Source of the DNA: an uncultured Oribacterium sp.
Lineage (GTDB): Bacteria > Bacillota > Clostridia > Lachnospirales > Lachnospiraceae
DNA length: 9,471 bases
Direction: 5' to 3'
NCBI GenBank assembly: GCA_900770445.1
Contig: CAAGKO010000036.1
Location: 1-9,471, forward strand
Shown here: positions 1 to 5,107 of the stretch, one piece after another
Position numbering within the stretch: position 1 is the stretch's first letter
How the letters are laid out: each line of letters begins with the position of its first letter
Translations under genes and position numbers: made by a program
The notes under the pieces: model-generated
What the model saw: only the letters and a program-made list of their open reading frames with translations
What the model was told of the DNA's origin: nothing
Databases searched by the model: none

Positions 1-193
1 GCCATACGTAGAGACCGTGTGAAATCAAGCCGGGTCCCCTTAACGGCCCTTGGTACTATTTTGCTTAGCACCCTCTGCAACGCTGAGTTTTCATAAAGAA
101 AACTCAGTGATTGCAGAGGGCCTAGTGCCGCTTAGGGTCCCCGGCTTAGATTGAACCGGTCTCGGAGTACTGTGCTTCGGTTGCCGGCCCTCC
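1..193 (+). repeat. Long structured palindromic repeat, copy A (left end cut by window)
   Basis: This is one of four related copies of a ~212-bp imperfect palindrome. The first window base corresponds to element base 19, so the outer left arm lies outside. Visible parts are the conserved CATACGTAGA (3-12), a middle-stem 5' arm (about 22-50), a core hairpin with CCCTCTGCAA (71-80) opposite TTGCAGAGGG (111-120), and inside it CTGAGTTTTC opposite GAAAACTCAG around an ATAAA loop. The right middle arm follows, then the invariant TCGGAGTACTGTG (162-174) and the right outer arm CTTCGGTTGCCGGCCCTCC (175-193). GGGGG follows at 194-198 and may extend the outer stem. No open reading frame of note lies inside. 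It could be a structured RNA, a non-autonomous mobile element or an ERIC-like intergenic repeat; the sequence does not decide. Confidence 0.9.
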
Positions 194-262
194 GGGGGCA
201 CAAAAATGCGACGAAACATCGCAAAACGGCTGTAAACCGCTGTGCGAATTTCATCACCCATC

Positions 263-292
263 TTGTAGCGACACGCCGGTTTGTGGTATAGT
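263..292 (+). promoter_or_regulatory. Candidate promoter of the S1-domain gene
   Basis: An extended -10 box is present: TG at 284-285, one base, then TATAGT at 287-292 (5 of 6 to TATAAT). A weak -35, TTGTAG (263-268), lies 18 bp upstream. Transcription would begin near 299, giving a leader of about 50 nt with GAGG at 333-336 before the ATG at 348. The promoter lies downstream of palindrome copy A, so A would not be in this mRNA unless there is read-through from upstream. Confidence 0.6.
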
Positions 293-347
293 ATATCGAG
301 TGAGCCTTCGGGGCACGCATTATTAAGAAAAAGAGGTACCATAGACT

Positions 348-1106
348 ATGGCAGACGAGATCAAGATCGAGGAAGCAAAGGAAGAGAAGATTCCTTCCAT
401 GGATGATTTCAAGGAGGAGCTTGAGGCATCGTTCAAGCAGCATGCAAATGCGAAGCGCGTGGACATGAGCAAGTGGGAGAAGATTCTCGATGACTTCCAG
501 AACAAAACCAGCTTCGAGGTAGAAGTAAACGAAGCTGTGAAGAGCGGTGTAACCGCAAGCGTGGATGGCCTGAGAGCATTCATCCCGGCATCGAAGCTTT
601 CACTCGGCTTCGTAAAGGATGAGGAGCTGAAGGACTGGGTAGGCAAAAAGCTGAATGTCCGCGTCATCACGGCTGAGCCAGAGAACAACAAGCTGGTTCT
701 TTCTGCACGTGATGTTCTCCGTGATGAGCAGGAGAAGGTAAGAGCAGAGAAGGCAGCTGCGATCCAGACCGGTCTCGTAACCGAGGGTACGGTTGAGACT
801 GTAAAGGACTATGGTGCATTTATCGATCTCGGAGATGGCGTGACCGGCCTTCTTCACGTTTCTCAGATCTCCAACAAGAGAGTGAAGTCTCCGGCAGATG
901 TACTGAAGGAAGGCCAGACCGTAAAGGTTCAGGTCATCGGCGTCAAGGATGGTAAGATTTCCCTTTCCATGAAGGCACTCGAGGCTGAGAAGCAGGAGCG
1001 TAAGGAGAAGCAGGAGCGCGAGGATTTCCGTGCAAACTACAAGGAGTCCGGCGCAGCGACCTCTTCCTTTGCAGAGATCATGAAGAAGAGCGGTATCAAG
1101 TTCTGA
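348..1106 (+). CDS. S1 RNA-binding domain protein (short ribosomal protein S1-like)
   Basis: A 252-residue cytoplasmic protein likely to bind RNA or the 30S ribosome. Residues 1-45 form an acidic, lysine/glutamate-rich N-terminus. A first, divergent S1 (OB-fold) domain spans about 54-121 and keeps the GLRAFIPASKLS strand seen in S1 proteins. A classical S1 domain spans about 144-211 with KDYGAFIDL (153-161), GLLHVSQIS (167-175) and the closing KISLSMK (203-209). The tail (211-252) is rich in K, E, R and Q. Typical Gram-positive S1 proteins are about 380-400 residues with four domains, so this is a two-domain member rather than full S1. The start is supported by AAGAGG at 331-336, 11 bases upstream. 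The gene is monocistronic as far as visible, between palindrome copies A and B. Its codons favour GCA, GTA and AAG more than the GC-rich genes downstream, consistent with high expression. The domain call is secure; the exact role is not. Confidence 0.9.
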   Translation: MADEIKIEEAKEEKIPSMDDFKEELEASFKQHANAKRVDMSKWEKILDDFQNKTSFEVEVNEAVKSGVTASVDGLRAFIPASKLSLGFVKDEELKDWVGKKLNVRVITAEPENNKLVLSARDVLRDEQEKVRAEKAAAIQTGLVTEGTVETVKDYGAFIDLGDGVTGLLHVSQISNKRVKSPADVLKEGQTVKVQVIGVKDGKISLSMKALEAEKQERKEKQEREDFRANYKESGAATSSFAEIMKKSGIKF

Positions 1107-1119
1107 TCATACGGACGCT

Positions 1120-1148
1120 TTGATTTATTCAGTAGTCACGTATATAAA
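1120..1148 (+). promoter_or_regulatory. Candidate promoter upstream of repeat B and the ttcA-like unit
   Basis: TTGATT (1120-1125; TTGA matches the -35 consensus) is separated by 17 bp from TATAAA (1143-1148). Initiation near 1155 would place the whole of palindrome copy B in the 5' leader of the rhodanese-TtcA mRNA. Only 37 nt separate copy B from the start codon and I see no good promoter there. Moderate confidence, because AT-rich intergenic DNA gives such matches by chance. Confidence 0.45.
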
Positions 1149-1173
1149 AGTTGACAGTTCATTCAGTGACACA

Positions 1174-1385
1174 GGAGGGCCGGCAACAGAAGCCATACGG
1201 AGAGACCGTGAATAAATCAAAATTGTCCCCTTAGAACCAGTTGGAGTAATTTTTCCTTAGCACTCTCTGCAACACGGAGTTTTCCTAAAGAAAACTCCGT
1301 TGTTTGCAGAGAGCCTACTGGTTCTTAGGGGGCAATTTTTGATTTTTCCGGTTTCGGAGTACTGTGCTTCTGCTGCCGGCCCTCC
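1174..1385 (+). repeat. Long structured palindromic repeat, copy B (complete, 212 bp)
   Basis: This is a complete copy lying 67 nt after the S1-gene stop. The outer stem is GGAGGGCCGGCAACAGAAG (1174-1192) against 1367-1385, 18 of 19 paired. An internal loop follows, with CATACGGAGA (1194-1203) on the left and TCGGAGTACTGTG (1354-1366) on the right. The middle stem is 1214-1241 against 1317-1345, with a T-T mismatch because both arms read CTTAG, plus a one-base bulge. A long left-side loop (about 1242-1262) comes next. The core hairpin is CTCTCTGCAA (1263-1272) with TTGCAGAGAG (1304-1313), enclosing ACGGAGTTTTC (1274-1284) and GAAAACTCCGT (1290-1300) around loop CTAAA. Compared with A and C, the arm sequences differ but stay paired. 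No target-site duplication is evident at the ends. Confidence 0.93.
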
Positions 1386-1422
1386 AGGGCGCTGACGATA
1401 GAGAGTTTGAGAGAGGAAACAG

Positions 1423-2775
1423 ATGGAGTATACAGCGAAGGAAGTGACAGCAGAGGAGCTCGAGCAGTGGCCACGGGAGAGCTATCACCTGGTCGATGTG
1501 CGGAGTGAAGAGGATTTTCAGACGGGCAAGATGCCGGATGCGCTTCGGGTGGATCTCGACCGCATCGCCGAGGGTAACCACAGCATCCCGAAGGATAAGC
1601 GGGTCGTACTGTACTGTAAGTACGGTGACCTCTCCCTGACGGCAGCCGAGGACCTGTGCGCGCAGGGCTATGAGGCCTACAGCCTCGCCGGCGGCTACGG
1701 CAAGTGGGTGCTCCGTCAGATCCAGAAGGATATGGATTCCGAGCAGCGCCGCGACGACATCGAGAAGTCTCTCCGCAAGAAGTTCAAGCGGAACCTCTTC
1801 GGCATGTTCGTGAAGGCCATCTGCGATTATCAGCTCGTCGAGCCGGGCGACCGCATCGCGGTCTGCATCTCCGGCGGCAAGGACTCGATGCTCATGGCGA
1901 AGCTCTTTCAGGAGCTGAAGCGCCATAACAAGATCCCGTTCGAGCTCGTGTTCCTCTGCATGGACCCGGGCTATAACGAGGCGAATCGTAAGGTCATCGA
2001 GCGAAACGCGGATCTCCTCGGCATCCCGCTCACGATCTTCGAAACGAATATCTTCGACTCCGTCTACAACATCCCGAAGTCCCCGTGCTACGTCTGCGCC
2101 CGCATGCGCCGCGGCTACCTCTATAAGGAAGCCCAGCGCCTCGGCTGCAACAAGATCGCGCTCGGCCATCACTTCGACGACGTCATCGAGACTGTCCTCA
2201 TGGGCATGCTCTATGCGGGCCAGTACGAGGCGATGATGCCGAAGCTCCACTCCACGAACTTCCCGGGCATGGAGCTGATCCGCCCGCTCTACCTCATCCG
2301 TGAGGCGGAAATCAAGCACTGGCGCGACTACAACAGCCTGAACTTCATCCAGTGCGCCTGCCACTTCACCGAGACCTGCGCGACCTGCCACACCGACGGT
2401 CAGACCAGCTCGAAGCGTCTCGAGACGAAAAAGCTGATCGAGAAGCTGAAGGAAACGAATCCGTACGTCGAGCGGAACATCTTCAGTGCGATGGAAAACG
2501 TGAGCCTGAACAAGATCCTCGGCTACAAGCGTCAGCACGTGAAGCACAGCTTCCTCGAGTGGTACGAGGATGAGGACGACCTGAAAATCGGCGTCATGAA
2601 CGAGGCGGAGATCGTGCACGAGGATGAACTCCGCCGTCAGCAGGAGCGGGAGAAGGAGAAGGCCCGCATCGATTCCCAGCCGAAGTCCGAGCAGGCGCGT
2701 CGGAATGCGGAGGAGAATCGTCGCAACGCGCAGTTCCGCAAACTGGAAGGAGCGAGACCGGATGGAAACGCATAG
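1423..2775 (+). CDS. Rhodanese-TtcA-like fusion: probable tRNA 2-thiocytidine-type thiolase
   Basis: This 450-residue cytoplasmic protein has three parts. Residues 1-100 are a rhodanese domain with the CXXGXXS active-site loop CKYGDLS, putting a persulfide-capable cysteine at C65. Residues about 120-345 are a PP-loop ATP pyrophosphatase of the TtcA family: SGGKDS at 150-155, CYVC at 222-225 and GHHFDDVIET at 248-257. A further cysteine set (C311, C313, C319, C322) precedes SSKR. TtcA enzymes thiolate C32 of tRNA using ATP and a [4Fe-4S] cluster held by the CXXC and a later cysteine. Residues about 385-450 are a charged, R/E/K/Q-rich probably helical tail. The start is set by GAGAGG (1411-1416), six bases before the ATG. 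The gene overlaps the radical SAM gene by 14 bp, suggesting coupled translation. TtcA itself normally lacks a rhodanese domain; the fusion suggests built-in sulfur delivery (inference). The exact tRNA target is uncertain, so I give no symbol. Confidence 0.88.
   Translation: MEYTAKEVTAEELEQWPRESYHLVDVRSEEDFQTGKMPDALRVDLDRIAEGNHSIPKDKRVVLYCKYGDLSLTAAEDLCAQGYEAYSLAGGYGKWVLRQIQKDMDSEQRRDDIEKSLRKKFKRNLFGMFVKAICDYQLVEPGDRIAVCISGGKDSMLMAKLFQELKRHNKIPFELVFLCMDPGYNEANRKVIERNADLLGIPLTIFETNIFDSVYNIPKSPCYVCARMRRGYLYKEAQRLGCNKIALGHHFDDVIETVLMGMLYAGQYEAMMPKLHSTNFPGMELIRPLYLIREAEIKHWRDYNSLNFIQCACHFTETCATCHTDGQTSSKRLETKKLIEKLKETNPYVERNIFSAMENVSLNKILGYKRQHVKHSFLEWYEDEDDLKIGVMNEAEIVHEDELRRQQEREKEKARIDSQPKSEQARRNAEENRRNAQFRKLEGARPDGNA
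2745..2752 (+). promoter_or_regulatory. Ribosome binding site that sets the radical SAM start
   Basis: GGAAGGAG lies nine bases before the ATG at 2762. It favours that start over an in-frame ATG at 2624 deep inside the upstream gene and over the ATG at 2978, which has no Shine-Dalgarno sequence nearby. Confidence 0.75.
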
Positions 2776-3865
2776 TACAGGGCCAATGCCTACATCAGAT
2801 CACACGCCGTCCGAACCTCATTCAATCGATACGAATCGTGCACAGCAGGCTCCACGACCAATGCCTACATCAGATCACACGCCGTCCGAACTTCACCCGA
2901 CCGCAGCGCCTGCGGACGCGACTCCGCGCAGTGCAACGGCAGAGGCCGACAGCATTGGTCGGATCAACGAACCGGCGATGGAGCACTGCCGGCTCTGCCC
3001 GCGACAGTGCGGTGTGAACCGGAATGTGGGGCAGAAGGGCGTCTGCGGCGTCGGCTCCGAGCTCTACATCGCGCGGGCGGCACTTCACTTCTGGGAGGAG
3101 CCGTGCATCTCCGGAAAGGAGGGCAGCGGCGCGGTGTTCTTCTCTGGTTGCACTCTGAAGTGCGTGTTCTGCCAGAACTATGAGCTGAGCCACCAGGAGG
3201 TCGGAAAGCGCGTCAGCCTCGGGCGACTCGCGGAGATCTTCTTCGAGCTGGAGGCCCAGGGCGCGAACAACATCAACCTCGTGACCCCGGACCACTACAT
3301 CCCGCTCATCGCGCAGGCCATGGAACGAAGCCGCGTGCAGGGACTGAAGATCCCCTTCGTCATCAACTGCTCCGGCTATGAAACGACCGGGTTGATCCGC
3401 CGCCTGGACGGCCTCGCGGACATCTACCTCGACGACTTCAAGTACATGGACAGCGCGAAGGCACAGAAGTACTCCGGTGCCGGCGACTACCCGGAACGCG
3501 CGAAGGAAAGCCTCGCCGAGATGGTGCGCCAGTGCCCGGAGCCTGTCTTCGATGAACGCGGCATGATGCAGAAAGGCGTCATCGTCCGTCACCTCCTCAT
3601 GCCATCGATGGTCCACAACGCAGAACGCGTCGTCGACTACGTCTACGACACCTACGGCGACCGGGTCTACCTCAGCCTCATGCACCAGTTCACCCCCTTC
3701 CCGCGCCTCGAAAAGTGGCCGGAGATCAACCGCCGCGTCACCCGCCGCGAGTACGAACGCCTCATCGACTACGCTCTCGAAAAAGGCATCACTAACGCCT
3801 TCATCCAGGAAGGCAGCGTCGCAAAAGAAAGCTTCGTGCCACAGTGGAACGGCGAAGGTGTTTGA
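2762..3865 (+). CDS. Radical SAM protein, PflX-like (COG1313 type), with unusual N-terminal extension
   Basis: A 367-residue predicted iron-sulfur enzyme. Residues 1-72 are a proline/serine/threonine/histidine-rich extension of low complexity that contains a repeated PMPTSDHTPSE unit. The family-like part begins near M73 with the cysteine cluster CRLCPRQC (76-83) and GVCG (C95), characteristic of PflX-like proteins. The radical SAM motif CX3CX2C follows at C130, C134 and C137 and would bind the [4Fe-4S] cluster that cleaves S-adenosylmethionine. The rest has the expected partial TIM-barrel character (INLVTPDHYIP, IYLDDFKYM, VIVRHLLMPS). The gene overlaps the end of the ttcA-like gene by 14 bp, so the two are probably one transcription unit. 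The substrate of PflX-like proteins is not established; a link to tRNA or sulfur chemistry rests only on the neighbour. An alternative start is the ATG at 2978, which would remove the extension but lacks a ribosome binding site. Confidence 0.85.
   Translation: METHSTGPMPTSDHTPSEPHSIDTNRAQQAPRPMPTSDHTPSELHPTAAPADATPRSATAEADSIGRINEPAMEHCRLCPRQCGVNRNVGQKGVCGVGSELYIARAALHFWEEPCISGKEGSGAVFFSGCTLKCVFCQNYELSHQEVGKRVSLGRLAEIFFELEAQGANNINLVTPDHYIPLIAQAMERSRVQGLKIPFVINCSGYETTGLIRRLDGLADIYLDDFKYMDSAKAQKYSGAGDYPERAKESLAEMVRQCPEPVFDERGMMQKGVIVRHLLMPSMVHNAERVVDYVYDTYGDRVYLSLMHQFTPFPRLEKWPEINRRVTRREYERLIDYALEKGITNAFIQEGSVAKESFVPQWNGEGV
2783..2895 (+). repeat. In-frame 38-bp direct repeat inside the radical SAM gene
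   Basis: Two 38-bp copies at 2783-2820 and 2858-2895 differ at one base near the 3' end (AACCTCA versus AACTTCA). They are offset by 75 bp, exactly 25 codons, so both encode the same peptide core, PMPTSDHTPSE. The 37-bp spacer is unrelated. The stretch is less GC-rich than the flanking coding DNA. It does not match the large palindromes. Confidence 0.95.
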
Positions 3866-3884
3866 AAAGCAACGTGAAGAACGC

Positions 3885-4097
3885 GGAGGGGCGGCAACGG
3901 AGGCCATACGGAGAAATCGTGTGAAATCAAGCCGGGTTCCCTTAGCGGCACTTGGTGTTATCTCTCCCTGGAACCCTCTAGCAACGCTGAGTTTTCATCA
4001 AGAAAACTCAGCGATTGCAGAGGGCCTAGTGCCGCTTAGGGTTCCCGGCTTAGAGTTCACCGGTTTCGGAGTACTGTGCCTCCGTTACCGCCCCTCC
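3885..4097 (+). repeat. Long structured palindromic repeat, copy C (complete, 213 bp)
   Basis: This complete copy begins 19 nt after the radical SAM stop. The outer stem is GGAGGGGCGGCAACGGAGG (3885-3903) against CCTCCGTTACCGCCCCTCC (4079-4097), 18 of 19 paired. ACGC (3881-3884) and GCGT (4098-4101) extend it by four more pairs. CATACGGAGA lies at 3905-3914 and TCGGAGTACTGTG at 4066-4078. The middle stem is about 3924-3952 against 4028-4055 and is nearly the same as in copy A, with a TT/TT mismatch where A has TC/TC. The core hairpin carries CTGAGTTTTC and GAAAACTCAG around ATCAA. Relative to B, the outer stem shows paired changes: GGCCGG with CCGGCC becomes GGGCGG with CCGCCC, and ACAGAAG with CTTCTG becomes ACGGAGG with CCTCCG. 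Copies C and A form one sub-type. Confidence 0.93.
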
Positions 4098-4161
4098 GCG
4101 TATTCACAGTGCTGTGCACCCGATTTGGTACGTAATCCCATAGGGAAACTAGGAAATCTTG

Positions 4162-4190
4162 TTGCGGAAGAGAATCCGCTGGGCTATAAT
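4162..4190 (+). promoter_or_regulatory. Candidate distal promoter before the suf operon
   Basis: TTGCGG (4162-4167) and a perfect TATAAT (4185-4190) are separated by 17 bp. Initiation would fall near 4195-4197, just inside the left arm of the hairpin that follows. It could drive a long suf leader (about 150 nt) or a very short RNA ending at that hairpin. The -10 is consensus; the -35 is only partial. Confidence 0.5.
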
Positions 4191-4191
4191 C

Positions 4192-4238
4192 AAAGCTGCT
4201 GATATCCGGCACCATCTGACCGGACATTAGCAGCTTTT
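4192..4238 (+). terminator. Strong hairpin with short T run: terminator or attenuator
   Basis: AAAGCTGCT (4192-4200), then GAT-A-TCCGG, pairs with CCGGA-C-ATTAGCAGCTTT (4220-4237) around a CACCATCTGA-like loop. That gives roughly 17 pairs with one internal mismatch, followed by TTTT (4235-4238) and CATATATT. The T run is short. It most simply ends read-through from the ttcA-radical SAM unit and copy C. Because a TATAAT box touches its left edge, it could instead attenuate transcription into suf. Confidence 0.55.
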
Positions 4239-4284
4239 CATATATTCCCGTATACCCTGTGGAGGCGACACAGTCGTACGGTGA

Positions 4285-4306
4285 TCATGTTCTACATGAA
4301 TAGAAT
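4285..4306 (+). promoter_or_regulatory. Candidate suf operator dyad abutting a -10 box
   Basis: TCATGT (4285-4290), TCT, ACATGA (4294-4299) is a perfect 6-bp inverted repeat with a 3-bp centre. One base later comes TAGAAT (4301-4306), 5 of 6 to a -10 box, with no convincing -35. A repressor or activator bound to the dyad would sit on the promoter spacer, a usual arrangement for regulated suf operons. It does not resemble the E. coli IscR or the CymR consensus as I know them. The regulator is unknown. Confidence 0.4.
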
Positions 4307-4310
4307 TCAC

Positions 4311-4327
4311 GCCCCGCACCCCGGGGC
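4311..4327 (+). other. GC-rich leader hairpin just before the sufC ribosome binding site
   Basis: GCCCCG (4311-4316) pairs with CGGGGC (4322-4327) around CACCC. It ends 6 nt before GGAGG (4334-4338). If transcription starts near 4313 it would be at the 5' end of the mRNA and could stabilise it; from a distal start it could affect ribosome access. There is no T run, so it is not a terminator. Confidence 0.4.
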
Positions 4328-4333
4328 TCTTAT

Positions 4334-4338
4334 GGAGG
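4334..4338 (+). promoter_or_regulatory. Ribosome binding site that decides the sufC start
   Basis: GGAGG ends one base before an in-frame ATG at 4340, too close to serve it. It lies seven bases before the ATG at 4346. The start is therefore taken as 4346, giving a protein beginning MADLLNVKNL. Confidence 0.8.
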
Positions 4339-4345
4339 AATGAAT

Positions 4346-5089
4346 ATGGCAGATTTACTGAATGTCAAGAATCTTCAGGTGAAGGTCGAGGAGAAGGAGA
4401 TTCTCCACGGCGTCGATCTGACAGTGAATAGAGGCGAGACCCATGTCCTGATGGGACCGAACGGTGCCGGCAAGTCCACCCTCGGTAACGCACTGATGGG
4501 CAACCCGCAGTACCAGATCATCGGCGGACAGATCCTGTTCAACGGCCAGGACATCACGACGGAGCCGACCGATCAGAGAGCGAAGCTCGGTATGTTCCTG
4601 TCCTTCCAGAACCCGCTCGAGGTGCCGGGCATCACCCTCGGTAACTTCATCCGCTCGGCGCTTCAGCAGAGAACCGGAAAGCACATCCGTCTCTGGGACT
4701 TCAAGAAGGAGATGAAGAAGGCGATGGAGGTCCTCGATATGGATCCGAGCTATGCCGATCGTGATCTCAATGTCGGCTTCTCCGGCGGTGAGAAGAAAAA
4801 GGCCGAGATCCTGCAGCTTCTCATGCTGAAGCCGTCCCTCGCCATCCTCGACGAGACCGACTCCGGCCTCGACGTCGATGCCGTTCGTACCGTAAGTAAG
4901 GGTGTCGAGGAGTACCAGAAGTCCATGGACGGTGCCCTCATCATCATCACCCACTCCACGAGAATCCTCGAGTCCCTGAAGGTCGATAAGACCCACGTCC
5001 TCGTTAGCGGCCAGATGAAGGCCGAGGGCGACGCATCGATGGTCGACCGCATCAACGAGAACGGCTTCGTGGATTTCCTGAACAAGTAA
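4346..5089 (+). CDS. sufC: SufC, ATPase of the SufBCD Fe-S cluster assembly complex
   Basis: A 247-residue cytoplasmic ABC-type ATPase without membrane segments. It powers conformational change of the SufB-SufD scaffold during Fe-S cluster assembly. Visible motifs are Walker A GPNGAGKST (37-45), the Q-loop glutamine Q88 in LSFQNP, the ABC signature FSGGEKKK (145-152; SufC proteins typically have SGGE followed by lysines), Walker B LAILDE (165-170), the D-loop SGLDVDA (173-179) and the H-loop histidine H203 in IITH. All catalytic residues are present and the length is normal for SufC (about 250). It is the first gene of the operon, with 18 nt to sufB. Two candidate promoters and a dyad lie upstream at 4162-4306. 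Confidence 0.97.
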   Translation: MADLLNVKNLQVKVEEKEILHGVDLTVNRGETHVLMGPNGAGKSTLGNALMGNPQYQIIGGQILFNGQDITTEPTDQRAKLGMFLSFQNPLEVPGITLGNFIRSALQQRTGKHIRLWDFKKEMKKAMEVLDMDPSYADRDLNVGFSGGEKKKAEILQLLMLKPSLAILDETDSGLDVDAVRTVSKGVEEYQKSMDGALIIITHSTRILESLKVDKTHVLVSGQMKAEGDASMVDRINENGFVDFLNK

Positions 5090-5107
5090 GCGTGGAGGAC
5101 AGCATCT

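Noticed and set aside
207..223. Small TGCGA/TCGCA hairpin before the S1 promoter
   Set aside because: Only five pairs with a seven-base loop and no T run; easily due to chance.
1151..1156. Perfect TTGACA as a -35 box before palindrome copy B
   Set aside because: At 16-18 bp downstream there is only AGGAGGGC-like sequence, the start of the palindrome, with no -10 resemblance.
1174..1385. Palindrome as an ordinary insertion sequence or MITE with target-site duplication
   Set aside because: No flanking direct repeats are seen around B or C and no transposase gene is present. A non-autonomous mobile origin is not excluded, but the sequence does not show it.
1315..2619. Long open frame on the - strand opposite the ttcA-like gene, and similar long - strand frames opposite the radical SAM and suf genes
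   Set aside because: They mirror GC-biased codon use of clear + strand genes, give proteins full of H, L, V, D and R repeats with no recognisable domains, and lack ribosome binding sites.
2624..2761. Earlier start of the radical SAM gene at 2624
   Set aside because: This would be entirely inside the upstream coding sequence, gives an arginine-rich stretch typical of an out-of-frame reading, and has no ribosome binding site.
3858..4202. Open frame of 114 codons across palindrome copy C
   Set aside because: It starts inside the end of the radical SAM gene, runs through the non-coding palindrome and has no family resemblance. The corresponding frame is not kept in the other copies.
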